A DNA stretch of 35,170 nucleotides from Saprospiraceae bacterium (GCA_020627985.1 JAHDFV010000008.1:1-35170), one strand, 5' to 3'; positions 1 to 8,337 are shown, numbered from the stretch's first letter. Notes: generated from the sequence alone by a model not told the origin. Translations and numbers: made by a program.

Positions 1-34
1 TCGCACTTATTTCATCAGGTTTTACATCAACCAT
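1..34 (-). CDS. atpA: ATP synthase subunit alpha, N-terminal fragment (cut by window edge)
   Basis: An ATG at 34 on the minus strand opens a frame reading MVDVKPDEISA up to the window edge. The VKPDEIS string is typical of the N-terminus of the F1 alpha subunit. The gene lies directly after atpH in the usual order atpB-E-F-H-A, so both position and sequence agree. Alpha forms the alpha3beta3 catalytic head with beta. Only 11 residues are visible, so nothing can be said about the nucleotide-binding site. Confidence 0.8.
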   Translation of the reverse strand, partial: MVDVKPDEISA

Positions 35-80
35 TTTCCGAGTATTTAATAATTTATAAAAAGCCCTTTTTCTGATCTGA

Positions 81-115
81 TATCGTCCATAACGAATTGG
101 AACTTATTGACGATA
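81..115 (-). other. Hairpin in the atpH-atpA spacer
   Basis: TATCGTC (81-87) is the exact reverse complement of GACGATA (109-115), giving a 7-bp stem with a 21-nt loop. It lies in the 96-nt spacer just upstream of the atpA start. It may be a processing or stability element; no U-tract follows it, so it is not an obvious terminator. Confidence 0.35.
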
Positions 116-130
116 CAAACAAGATGGGTA

Positions 131-691
131 TTAAAATTCTTTTACATATTGATTGCCCTCAAACTCTTTCTTTAAAAGAGCTAATTTATGAGCAACACTT
201 GTATCAAATCGTTTATTATCGAATTCAATAACGAATCCTCCTAATAATTTTTCATCGACCTCTACTTCAAGATCAATATGATCATCAGTAGCATCAGATG
301 CTTCAATTTGTTTTTTGATCGAAGCGATTGCATCATCCGCCAAAGGCGTAGCTGTAATTAATTTTACAGATGAAATATGCTTCAATACTTTATATTGCAA
401 TCGAAATTCTTTTGCAATCGCAGGCAATTGAGATTCTCTTCCTTTTCTTAAAATAATATCAAAAAAAGTAGAGGTCAATTTATCCATTTTATCTCCTAGG
501 ATAGCATCAAAAATGGCTTTCTTCTTATCTGATTTGATGACAGGGCTTTTTAGCATTAAGCTAAAATCTCTGTTAGATGCTACTTTTTCAAATAGTTCTA
601 AATCAGATAATATTTTATCTAACTTACCTTGTTCAGATGAAAGCTCAATCAAAGATTTTGCATATCTGGAAGCTATTCGTTGTACACTCAT
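131..691 (-). CDS. atpH: ATP synthase F1 subunit delta
   Basis: The 186-residue protein has the family's N-terminal signature RYAKSL (residues 9-14) and the C-terminal signature LLGGFVIEFDNK followed by a DTSVAHKL stretch near residues 149-170. Delta (OSCP equivalent) sits on top of F1 and ties it to the peripheral stalk made by subunit b. Length is normal for the family. It follows atpF with a 67-nt gap and precedes atpA. The ATG at 691 fits the usual start just before the RYAKSL helix. Confidence 0.96.
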   Translation of the reverse strand: MSVQRIASRYAKSLIELSSEQGKLDKILSDLELFEKVASNRDFSLMLKSPVIKSDKKKAIFDAILGDKMDKLTSTFFDIILRKGRESQLPAIAKEFRLQYKVLKHISSVKLITATPLADDAIASIKKQIEASDATDDHIDLEVEVDEKLLGGFVIEFDNKRFDTSVAHKLALLKKEFEGNQYVKEF

Positions 692-758
692 ACGATTAGA
701 TATTGAGATTTTATTCGTTTAGTCATTACTAGAATGATTAAACTTGGTAAAATCTAAA

Positions 759-1268
759 TTAAGATAATTTGATATCGTCCACTAATCCTTTTACAAAGGA
801 AACTTGCGCTGGATCACCTTTCAATTCTTTTTTAAGAATTTTTTCAGCGATATCTAATGCCATTTGACCTGCATCATTTTTGATGGTTACCATTGCCTCC
901 ATCTTTCTGTTTTCAATTTCTTCTAAAGCAGAATCTACTTTAATCCGAAATTCGCTATCTGCTTTCTCTTTCTGCTCTTTTCTATAAGATTCAGCAGCTT
1001 CTTTAGCTTGCAATAAGATTTGAGAACGCTCTTCTTTGGCCTGGTCTAGTAACACTTGGTGCTCAGACTTAAGGTTCGCCATTTCTTGACGAGCCATTTT
1101 AGCTTCATCCAATGCTTTTTGGATATCTGTTTCTCTCTCTTTTAATGCTCCAGCTATTGGCTTGAAAGCAAATTTTGACATCAAAAACCAAAATAATGAG
1201 AAGATTAAAATGGTCCATAACATTAACCCTGGTTCAGGGATAAACGGGTAAAATTTTGCTATAATCAT
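759..1268 (-). CDS. atpF: ATP synthase F0 subunit b
   Basis: A 169-residue protein with one N-terminal membrane helix (about 14-33) followed by KPIAGALKERE, the usual junction of subunit b, then a long charged helical region (about 45-135) rich in Ala, Glu, Lys and Gln that should form the coiled-coil peripheral stalk. It links the membrane part to delta on F1. It lies between atpE and atpH. A strong stem-loop separates it from atpE, which could lower its expression relative to subunit c. Only one b-type subunit is present, so b would be a homodimer. Confidence 0.95.
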   Translation of the reverse strand: MIIAKFYPFIPEPGLMLWTILIFSLFWFLMSKFAFKPIAGALKERETDIQKALDEAKMARQEMANLKSEHQVLLDQAKEERSQILLQAKEAAESYRKEQKEKADSEFRIKVDSALEEIENRKMEAMVTIKNDAGQMALDIAEKILKKELKGDPAQVSFVKGLVDDIKLS

Positions 1269-1305
1269 GATGTATAATATTATATCGAATTATAATTTTT
1301 TTCTT

Positions 1306-1347
1306 AAAAAGGATGACACCTTAACCAACCGTTAAGCTATCATCCTT
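1306..1347 (-). terminator. Terminator-like stem-loop between atpE and atpF
   Basis: Read on the minus strand, AAGGATGA and TCATCCTT (1340-1347 and 1309-1316) pair perfectly, and inner GCTTAAC/GTTAAG segments extend the stem around a short loop. A U5 run follows at once (1310-1306). The form is that of an intrinsic terminator, but it lies inside the operon directly after atpE, so partial termination or 3'-end protection of the atpE message is the likely role. Confidence 0.65.
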
Positions 1348-1372
1348 ATTTCTCTGACGAGCGTCTTCTTTC

Positions 1373-1651
<279 letters not shown>

Positions 1652-3043
1652 TTAATGATGTGCTTCTTCTACTGCTGCTCCAATATAAGCCGCAGAAAGA
1701 ATACAGAATACAAATCCTTGAATGAAGGCGACTAATAACTCAATTGCCATCATAAACATGGTTAATGGTATTGCCATTGCAGTTCCTAAGATTGATCCTC
1801 CAGTACTACCAGCTTGTGTCATGGTAGGCGCTCCTCCGAAAATAAAGATCAAACTCACGAAAATGACCAATACAATGTGACCTGCGGTGATATTGGCGAA
1901 TAAACGCAACATCAGTGTTACAGGCTTAATAAACATACCCATGATCTCTACTGGAGTTAAAATAACTTTAACCCAAGCAGGTACACCAGGCATCCAAACG
2001 ATGTGCTCCCAGTAATGTTTATTACCATTAATTGTTGTTAGTATAAAAGTGAACACCGCTAATACCGCTGTTACACTTAAACTTCCTGTTACGTTACCCG
2101 ATCCAGGAAAGAAAGGTATTTGCCCAATTAAATTTAATCCTACTATAAAGAAGAATACAGATAAAAGATAAGGAAGGAATTTATCTGCTTTGTGTCCAAA
2201 GAACGGAACAGCAACTTCATCTCTAATAAATAGAACAACGGGTTCTAATAAAGATTGGATTCCTTTAGGTGCCATTCCTTTTCTAGTAACATAAGCTTTT
2301 GCTGCTGTACGGAATAAAAGGAATAAGATTAAAAATCCTAAAAGCATTGTGAATACATTCTTCGTAATTGAGAAATCATAGAAAGAAGTAATACCCCCTC
2401 CTAAAATTCCACCATCTAGAGTAGATTTTTCATGTAGTTCTAAACATTTACCATTATAACTCACGGTATACAGTGGTAATTCTTTACCATCTTTCATGAT
2501 GTCTTCATGGCCATAACAACCTACTTCTACTTTTCCCATTGGGAAAGAAGAATCAACTATTCTCATTACAGTTCCATGAACCATAACATATCGATCTATT
2601 GCATATTTACCGTTTCCATGACCTGCATTACCAAATGAACTTGATAACATTGCTTTGAAGCCATCATCAGATTTCAAGAAACAAGGTAGGGGAACATAAA
2701 AATCACCAAAAACATGAAATTGATTAAAATCCATGATGTGGTGAAACGCTATTTTACCTGCATCGAATTTATCATCATGCTTTCCACAATCACAGTGGTG
2801 ATGACCATGACCGTGATCATCATGATGTGCAGCATTTTGTTTATGGTCATGCCCAGAGTGATCATGTCCACTATGGTTATGTCCTGAATGATCATGTCCA
2901 GAATGGTCGTGACCTTGGTGAGTACTATGGTCATGCCCTTTGTGATCATGTCCATGTCCTGAATGGTCTTGTGCCGTTAGGTAACCTAGCGTCAAGAACA
3001 TTATACTTATCAAACAAATTATCGTTTTCCTCATCAAATCCAT
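1652..3043 (-). CDS. atpB: ATP synthase F0 subunit a with a His-rich N-terminal extension
   Basis: The C-terminal half (about 225-463) is a normal subunit a: essential Arg380 in MLRLFANITAGH, and a last helix with Glu435 and Gln442. His389, nine residues after Arg380, and Glu435, seven before Gln442, are the reciprocal swap of E. coli Glu219/His245, as in mitochondria. The N-terminus is unusual: a signal-peptide-like segment (about 4-25), then residues 27-89 with 25 His in a DHSGH-like repeat plus a CDC motif, then a soluble part to about 215. At 463 residues it is far longer than the roughly 270 of E. coli. Met4 (3034) is an equally good start. It opens the visible operon; no atpI lies upstream. 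Confidence 0.95.
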   Translation of the reverse strand: MDLMRKTIICLISIMFLTLGYLTAQDHSGHGHDHKGHDHSTHQGHDHSGHDHSGHNHSGHDHSGHDHKQNAAHHDDHGHGHHHCDCGKHDDKFDAGKIAFHHIMDFNQFHVFGDFYVPLPCFLKSDDGFKAMLSSSFGNAGHGNGKYAIDRYVMVHGTVMRIVDSSFPMGKVEVGCYGHEDIMKDGKELPLYTVSYNGKCLELHEKSTLDGGILGGGITSFYDFSITKNVFTMLLGFLILFLLFRTAAKAYVTRKGMAPKGIQSLLEPVVLFIRDEVAVPFFGHKADKFLPYLLSVFFFIVGLNLIGQIPFFPGSGNVTGSLSVTAVLAVFTFILTTINGNKHYWEHIVWMPGVPAWVKVILTPVEIMGMFIKPVTLMLRLFANITAGHIVLVIFVSLIFIFGGAPTMTQAGSTGGSILGTAMAIPLTMFMMAIELLVAFIQGFVFCILSAAYIGAAVEEAHH

Positions 3044-3075
3044 TAATTTTCGAGATTTCCCGCTTAATTTTGCTG

Positions 3076-3083
3076 CAAAGGTA
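3076..3083 (-). promoter_or_regulatory. Promoter -7 box for the atp operon
   Basis: The minus strand reads TACCTTTG followed by C, a perfect match to the Bacteroidota -7 consensus TAnnTTTG, 33 nt before the atpB ATG. No clear TTTG -33 box is seen at the usual distance. Confidence 0.6.
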
Positions 3084-3304
3084 GTTTATTTCAGTCTTAT
3101 ATGGAACGGAATCGAAGAAAATTTTTCGGAAAAACGAAGAAAATATGGAAGAGTTTTAGTATCTGAATATCAACATTATATATATGTGTTGCTATTACTT
3201 TTATTTACAATAAATTCTTTCATATTAGAATGATTTACCATCTTTTCATTTCTTAATACTTGTCATTTCAGAATAATATTTGGCGACCTAAATAATGTTA
3301 AAAT

Positions 3305-3562
3305 ATGAGCTTACCCAGCTATACTCAAAATCAATTGGCTTTGCGCAATGGACAAGATATGAAAGAGATTTGGGTGGCCTATAAAGGAGTCATTTATGAT
3401 GTAACCGAAAGTAAGCTTTGGCGCAATGGTAAACATTACGAACATTGGGCTGGACAAGACCTCAGTCAAGAATTAGAACAAGATGCGCCTCATATGGATG
3501 AAGTCTTTTTAAAATTTGAAGCGGTAGGTACTTTAGTATTTAAAAAGCGCCCTCCTCAATAG
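3305..3562 (+). CDS. Small cytochrome b5-like heme/steroid-binding domain protein
   Basis: An 85-residue soluble protein made of one domain. It starts LPSYTQNQLALRNGQ, followed by a WVAYKGVIYDVT strand pair, a W-x-x-G-x-H-Y-x-H-W-A-G-x-D segment (residues 39-52) and APHMDEV. This layout matches stand-alone bacterial cytochrome b5-like proteins, in which the GVIYDVT strand precedes the ligand loop. His44, His47 and His63 are candidate heme ligands, but the classical HPGG loop is absent, so heme binding is not certain. There is no signal peptide or membrane segment. It is divergent from the atp operon, across a 261-nt spacer, and converges with the next gene. Confidence 0.8.
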   Translation: MSLPSYTQNQLALRNGQDMKEIWVAYKGVIYDVTESKLWRNGKHYEHWAGQDLSQELEQDAPHMDEVFLKFEAVGTLVFKKRPPQ

Positions 3563-3582
3563 ACATTTGTATGAAGCGTTAC

Positions 3583-4998
3583 TTATAATTTTATCGTTAA
3601 GCCTGCATTCAAGGCGTATTGAAGGCTTGATGTATTCATTTCATAAACATTAGAATGACCATACTGATTCCAATGTATACTTGGACTTAACACGATTCCT
3701 ATTTTTGAAGTCAGCCTGTACTTTACAAAGGGAGATGTTCTATAAGACATGAATAAAGTATTATAAGGTCTTGTCTCCTTTGCTTTTCCTATTTCTACAA
3801 TTTCATTAGAAGAGTTGATTGTTTTACCTTTTTGTTGATACATATAATTTAATCCTATTCCTGCACTTATCCCCAATTCCATCTTTTTCATTTCTTTGTA
3901 CCAACCTATTTCTAATGGTACATTTATACTTCTATATTTATTATGCCATTTAATTGTTCGATGCGCTTTTGCAGGTATCGTTTCTAAACCAACTGAACTC
4001 ATTCGTTCCATTGTTGAATCTGATACATGAAGAATATTAAATTCAACTTGATTTTCATTAAATTCTATTCCTGATTTTACAAACCAATTTTTTCCTTTTT
4101 TTAAGGTAGCTTGGATTCCTGTAGAATAACTCATTTCATTTTGATGTGTTTCTTTTAGTTTTTCACTAAAGGATGAATTACTATTATATTTTTGATCTAT
4201 AATATTAATTCCACCCATTACGCCTAACTCCCATTGTTTTGTTACGTTCTTTTTGGCTGTCTTTTTTTTCTGATTTACAACATGAATTAATTCAATTTTT
4301 TCTTTTACATCATCAATTACAAATACAGATTCTAACATTGGCAATTCAAATAATATTTTTTTCTTTTCAACTTCAATTTCTTTATCCTCAAATATTACTA
4401 ATGAATGATCCATAATTAATATCTTATCTTCTTTTAATTCTTGTTTCGGAGTTATTATATTTTTAATCGATGTATTTAAATTAGAATGAATTGTTGATCT
4501 GATTTTATCATTTAAAACAAGCTCACTATTTATTTTTTCTTCTTGAATAATTTCAATTGAAGTAAAATTTTTATTATTTATTTTTTTAGCTTCATCATTT
4601 TGAGTCCATTTATTTTTTTGATTAATTCCTTCATTTCTTTCTACTAATGTTTCAAGCAATTCATTTTCTTGAGTTATAGTTTTATTATTTTGATTAATAA
4701 TAAATCCTTCTCCCTTATTTTCTATATTATTCGTATTTGAATTAATTTTCTTTTCTGTTGCAACAAATGCTTCTTGTTCTATTTCATTATCAATATGATT
4801 CAATACGAAAAAAGCTGACATTCCTAATATTCCTAAAAAGAAGAAAATAAAGAAAAAACGCTTTTTCCTTTTCTTTTTGCCCCCTTCTTGATTTAATGTA
4901 TTTTCTATCCCAGACCAAATAGCATTTTCGTCTATTCCTTCTAGAGATTGCGCTCCATTAAATCGTTCTTTAATATTTTGTAAAATTTCTTTCATCAT
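3583..4998 (-). CDS. Membrane-anchored protein with C-terminal beta-barrel-like domain, paired with an ECF sigma factor
   Basis: The 471-residue protein has a short N-terminal cytoplasmic part (1-47, ending in KKKRKKR), a single membrane helix (about 48-66), a long Asn/Lys/Glu-rich low-complexity linker (about 70-253), and a C-terminal domain (about 255-471) of alternating hydrophobic strands with Gly and aromatic girdle residues, like outer-membrane beta-barrels of the PorT type. It lies 17 nt downstream of an ECF sigma gene, the usual place of an anti-sigma factor, and the N-terminal segment could hold the sigma. That role is inferred; no classical zinc anti-sigma motif is present. Met2 is an alternative start. 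Repeated copies of this sigma/barrel arrangement occur in related bacteria from general knowledge, which was not checked here. Confidence 0.7.
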   Translation of the reverse strand: MMKEILQNIKERFNGAQSLEGIDENAIWSGIENTLNQEGGKKKRKKRFFFIFFFLGILGMSAFFVLNHIDNEIEQEAFVATEKKINSNTNNIENKGEGFIINQNNKTITQENELLETLVERNEGINQKNKWTQNDEAKKINNKNFTSIEIIQEEKINSELVLNDKIRSTIHSNLNTSIKNIITPKQELKEDKILIMDHSLVIFEDKEIEVEKKKILFELPMLESVFVIDDVKEKIELIHVVNQKKKTAKKNVTKQWELGVMGGINIIDQKYNSNSSFSEKLKETHQNEMSYSTGIQATLKKGKNWFVKSGIEFNENQVEFNILHVSDSTMERMSSVGLETIPAKAHRTIKWHNKYRSINVPLEIGWYKEMKKMELGISAGIGLNYMYQQKGKTINSSNEIVEIGKAKETRPYNTLFMSYRTSPFVKYRLTSKIGIVLSPSIHWNQYGHSNVYEMNTSSLQYALNAGLTIKL

Positions 4999-5015
4999 TT
5001 ATTTCTTTTTAATAT

Positions 5016-5579
5016 TCATTCACCCCTTGCTGGAATATTAAAATTACTAAACTGTTCGGCACTAATTCTTTTACTGATCCAAGCTTTTGCTCTAGACATT
5101 CTTTTTCTAGAAAGTGATTCATCTATTTCTAATAATTCTGCAATTTCTTTATGTGAAAAACCATCGATGAGAAATAAATTAAATACTTGAAAATAATTTT
5201 CAGGCATTTTCTTTAAAAATTGCATCATTTCTTCGTTTGAATATTTTGAAAAAACAATCGGATCAACTTTCATTTTAAAACTAGGTAATGCAATATCAAA
5301 AGCTAAAAATTTATTTTTTTTATTATTTTGTTTCAAGCAGCAGTTAATCGTTATTTTTATCGCCCAATTAATAAACTTTCCTTTTACTGGATCAAATTGA
5401 TCTAATTTAGAAAATAAATTAATGAAGGTTTCTTGTAACACGTCATTCCCATAGGTTAAATCATTTAAATATCTTTTACAAACTGCATTTAAATAAGGTA
5501 ATAATTGATGATACAATTGTTTTTGTGCAAGCCGATCCTTGGCTTTACATAAAACAATTATTTCATTATTTACCTTCAT
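5016..5579 (-). CDS. ECF-type RNA polymerase sigma factor (sigma-70 family)
   Basis: A 187-residue protein with region 2 at about 20-83, including the NDVLQETFINLF motif that contacts core polymerase and the -10 element, and region 4 at about 117-170 with the helix-turn-helix FSHKEIAELLEIDESLSRKR. There is no region 3 and no sigma-70 N-terminal domain, so it belongs to the ECF group. It directs polymerase to a small set of envelope or stress genes; the targets cannot be named. It is co-oriented with the downstream membrane protein (17-nt gap), which probably controls it. A terminator candidate separates it from the upstream lipoprotein gene. Confidence 0.93.
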   Translation of the reverse strand: MKVNNEIIVLCKAKDRLAQKQLYHQLLPYLNAVCKRYLNDLTYGNDVLQETFINLFSKLDQFDPVKGKFINWAIKITINCCLKQNNKKNKFLAFDIALPSFKMKVDPIVFSKYSNEEMMQFLKKMPENYFQVFNLFLIDGFSHKEIAELLEIDESLSRKRMSRAKAWISKRISAEQFSNFNIPARGE

Positions 5580-5608
5580 AAAAAAAATGAATTTTTATAG
5601 ACATTCTT

Positions 5609-5648
5609 AAAAAACTTTGATGAAACAGTTGCGAACAACTGCTTCACC
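5609..5648 (-). terminator. Intrinsic terminator after the Cys-rich lipoprotein gene
   Basis: On the minus strand the arms around the loop (5636-5648 and 5619-5631) pair with CAGTTG/CAACTG at the top and GGTGAA/TTCATC below with one mismatch. After 4 nt there is a U6 run (5614-5609). It lies between the lipoprotein stop (5688) and the sigma factor start (5579). Confidence 0.7.
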
Positions 5649-5687
5649 AAAAGCCCTTCAACTAAAATTTAAAACTATACCTATTAA

Positions 5688-7385
5688 TTATTCACACTGA
5701 CAATTCGGAGTTACATAGCCTTGTCCTCCATTAGCTGTTATACAAGGATCTCCAATATAACCTAAACCTGGACATTCTTCATTTTCAAAAATTTCACATT
5801 CACAATCTGGATTCACTAAACCAAACTGTCCTGTAGCATTAAAACAAGGATCTCCAATATATGCTTCTAAACTTGGACAATCATAAACACCTTGTCCAGG
5901 TGAAGATTCACATTCGCAATCTTCATTTGCTATTCCTAATTGACCATCAGACGTAATACAAGGCTCTCCATAATTGGCTTCAATATTAGGACAATCAAAT
6001 CCTCCATTATTCGGTTCTACTTCACATTCACAATTTGGATTCACAAAACCAAACTCTCCTGCATTATTAAAGCATGGATCACCGATGAAAGCCTCTAAAC
6101 TTGGGCAATCAAATGGAACACCTCCTTTATCTTGAATACAATCGCAATCAGGAGTTACAAATCCAATCACACCATTTTCTGTCAAACAAGGTTCTCCTAC
6201 CATTAATCCTAATTCAGGACAATCTTCAAATTGAGGATCATCTAATGCTTCACAAGCACAATCTTCATTGACATAACCAAATTCGCCATTATCGGTGAAA
6301 CAAGGCTGACCAAAGTATGCCTCTAAATCAATACAATCATAAACACCGCCCTGATCTGGCGTATGCGCACATTCACAATCTTCATCTATACAACCAACTT
6401 CTCCAGAATCTGTAATACAAGGTTCGCCATAATTCAATTCTAAATTCGGGCAGTCCCAATCCATATCAGGATGCTCCATTATGATACATTCACAAGCAGG
6501 ATTTACAAATCCAAATTCGCCATCAGCTGTAAAACAAGGATCTCCAATAAATGCTTCTAGATTTTCACAATCAAATTCAATTCCAGGATTTGAAATGTAA
6601 TCACATTCACAATTTTGACTAATACTTCCAATCATTCCATTTTCATTAATACATGGTTCGCCATAATTTACTTCTAAGTCATGGCAGTCATATAAACCAC
6701 TTTGATCAATAACTTCACATTCACAATCTTCATTTACAAATCCAAATTCATAGTTATTATTAAAACAAGGTTCTCCAAAATAAGTACCTAGAGCGGGACA
6801 ATCGTATTCGCCTCCTTGGTCTGGTGTGTGAGCACATTCGCAATCTTCTGTGATACAACCTACATCCCCATTTTCAGTGATGCATGGATATCCAATGTTT
6901 ACTTCTAATCCTACACAATCCCATGTTCCAGTTGGATTTGTATTTTCTAATATTTCACATTCACAAGCAGGATTCACAAATCCAAATTCCCCATTATCAT
7001 TAAAACAAGGTTCTCCAACATATGCTCCAAGATCTGGACAATCTACTCCTTCAGGTGCATTATTTACATGTTCACAATCACAATTTTCTGTAACCGTTCC
7101 TACAATCCTATTACCTATTAAACAAGGATCTCCAAAATTTGAAGCTATATCTGGACAATCAAATTCTCCTACTACATTAATGATTTCACATTCGCAATTG
7201 GGATTCACTAAGCCAAGTTCCCCTGTTGCTGTTGTACAAGGCTCACCAAAAAATGCTTCGATAGCGGGACAATCATAATCTTCTGTCAAAACAGTATCAT
7301 CAACGTTTTCATCATCACAAGAAGCCAATATTAAAGTACAACACATTACTGTCATACAAATCCATAACCAATTTAAATTTTTCAT
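5688..7385 (-). CDS. Surface lipoprotein with 14 tandem four-Cys repeats
   Basis: I chose the ATG at 7385 because it gives a proper lipoprotein signal: the hydrophobic run ends in LASC with Cys23 as the lipidation site, followed by Asp-Asp-Glu, like the Bacteroidota signal for export to the cell surface. A longer reading needs a TTG at 7418. The rest is 14 repeats of about 38-40 residues with the pattern D-C-P-x-L-(x)5-G-E/D-P-C-(x)9-G-(x)3-(N/D/T)-x-x-C-x-C, four Cys each. Two versions mostly alternate: one with FNxxGEFGFVNP and one with ITxxGxxGxI. Each unit probably closes two disulfides or binds metal. No enzyme motif is seen; an adhesin or stalk role is a guess. Confidence 0.8.
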   Translation of the reverse strand: MKNLNWLWICMTVMCCTLILASCDDENVDDTVLTEDYDCPAIEAFFGEPCTTATGELGLVNPNCECEIINVVGEFDCPDIASNFGDPCLIGNRIVGTVTENCDCEHVNNAPEGVDCPDLGAYVGEPCFNDNGEFGFVNPACECEILENTNPTGTWDCVGLEVNIGYPCITENGDVGCITEDCECAHTPDQGGEYDCPALGTYFGEPCFNNNYEFGFVNEDCECEVIDQSGLYDCHDLEVNYGEPCINENGMIGSISQNCECDYISNPGIEFDCENLEAFIGDPCFTADGEFGFVNPACECIIMEHPDMDWDCPNLELNYGEPCITDSGEVGCIDEDCECAHTPDQGGVYDCIDLEAYFGQPCFTDNGEFGYVNEDCACEALDDPQFEDCPELGLMVGEPCLTENGVIGFVTPDCDCIQDKGGVPFDCPSLEAFIGDPCFNNAGEFGFVNPNCECEVEPNNGGFDCPNIEANYGEPCITSDGQLGIANEDCECESSPGQGVYDCPSLEAYIGDPCFNATGQFGLVNPDCECEIFENEECPGLGYIGDPCITANGGQGYVTPNCQCE

Positions 7386-7680
7386 TATTTTATATTTTTC
7401 TGATCTAACAATTTTCAAGGTGCACGCCTTTTACATACATATATATCTGAAAACGCAAACGAATGTGACACTAACAAGCCACTTTTTTAAAATCTTGAGG
7501 TAAACAAAATGACTTCTTTAAGTAAATAAAAAATAAAACAACTATCCTTCAAATAAGATTTTAATGAATCAATTGTCATTTATCATTCTTTTCAAAAAGA
7601 TCGCATTCTTATTCCTTCTTCTCAAATTAATATTAAATAGTTTTCGTAGATGAAGCAGATTCAATTATCTTCACATTTAT

Positions 7681-8337
7681 ATGATATCTGGAATAGACAT
7701 TTGCAAATCTTATGGAAACCTTGAAGTACTAAAAGGAGTTAATATTGAAATTAACAAGGGAGAAATTGTATCCATTGTTGGTAAATCGGGCGCAGGTAAA
7801 AGTACCTTATTACATATTTTAGGAACATTAGATGAATTTGATTCTGGTGACCTTATTATCAATGGTATTAAGGTTGGTGAATTATCTCAAAAGGAAATTG
7901 CTCAATTTCGAAATCAACATATTGGTTTTGTTTTTCAATTTCATCATTTAATGCCAGAATTTACAGCACTAGAAAATGTATGCTTACCTGGTTTTATTGG
8001 TAAAAAAGACACCAAAAAAACCAGAGAACGAGGTACCGAACTCTTAAAATATCTCGGTTTATCTAAAAGAATGAGTCATAAGCCAACTCAATTATCTGGT
8101 GGAGAACAACAAAGAGTCGCTATGGCTCGTGCTTTAATAAATAATCCAGCTGTTGTTTTTGCTGATGAACCAACAGGAAATCTTGATACGTCTACTTCAG
8201 AAGAGTTACATAAATTGATACATGAATTAAGGAAAGATTTTGATCAGACTTTTGTTATTGTTACTCATAATAACGAAATGGCGCAACTATCCGACAAAAT
8301 TTTGACCATGAAAGATGGTTTAATCATTCAAGTTTAA
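7681..8337 (+). CDS. lolD: ABC transporter ATPase, LolD/MacB type
   Basis: The 218-residue protein is a complete ABC ATPase: Walker [10 protein letters not shown] (34-42), Q-loop Gln86, signature LSGGEQQR (138-145), Walker B VVFADEP (158-164) with catalytic Glu163, D-loop NLDT and switch His196. Length and the [16 protein letters not shown] stretch after the Q-loop match the LolD/MacB/FtsE group that powers lipoprotein release or other extrusion by mechanotransmission. No permease gene lies next to it, so the partner must be encoded elsewhere and the LolD name is by similarity only. It is a single-gene unit, closed by a strong terminator. Confidence 0.85.
   Translation: MISGIDICKSYGNLEVLKGVNIEINKGEIVSIVGKSGAGKSTLLHILGTLDEFDSGDLIINGIKVGELSQKEIAQFRNQHIGFVFQFHHLMPEFTALENVCLPGFIGKKDTKKTRERGTELLKYLGLSKRMSHKPTQLSGGEQQRVAMARALINNPAVVFADEPTGNLDTSTSEELHKLIHELRKDFDQTFVIVTHNNEMAQLSDKILTMKDGLIIQV

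Noticed and set aside
2749-2955. Open frames on both strands across the His-rich part of atpB
   Set aside because: They are shadows of the repetitive CAT/CAC codons; their products are low-complexity Met/Thr/Ile-rich strings with no domain.
3563-3582. Terminator expected between the convergent cytochrome b5-like and sigma-partner genes
   Set aside because: The spacer is only 20 nt and shows no stem-loop; termination, if any, must lie inside one of the genes.
6850-7278. A 142-codon plus-strand frame opposite the Cys-rich lipoprotein
   Set aside because: It is the antisense of the repeats; its own repeats simply mirror the coding-strand units, and it has no start signal or recognisable fold.
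5688-7385. Tandem DNA repeats here considered as a CRISPR array or satellite
   Set aside because: The units of about 115-120 bp are in frame, diverged at wobble bases and code for a conserved Cys pattern; there are no short identical repeats with unique spacers.
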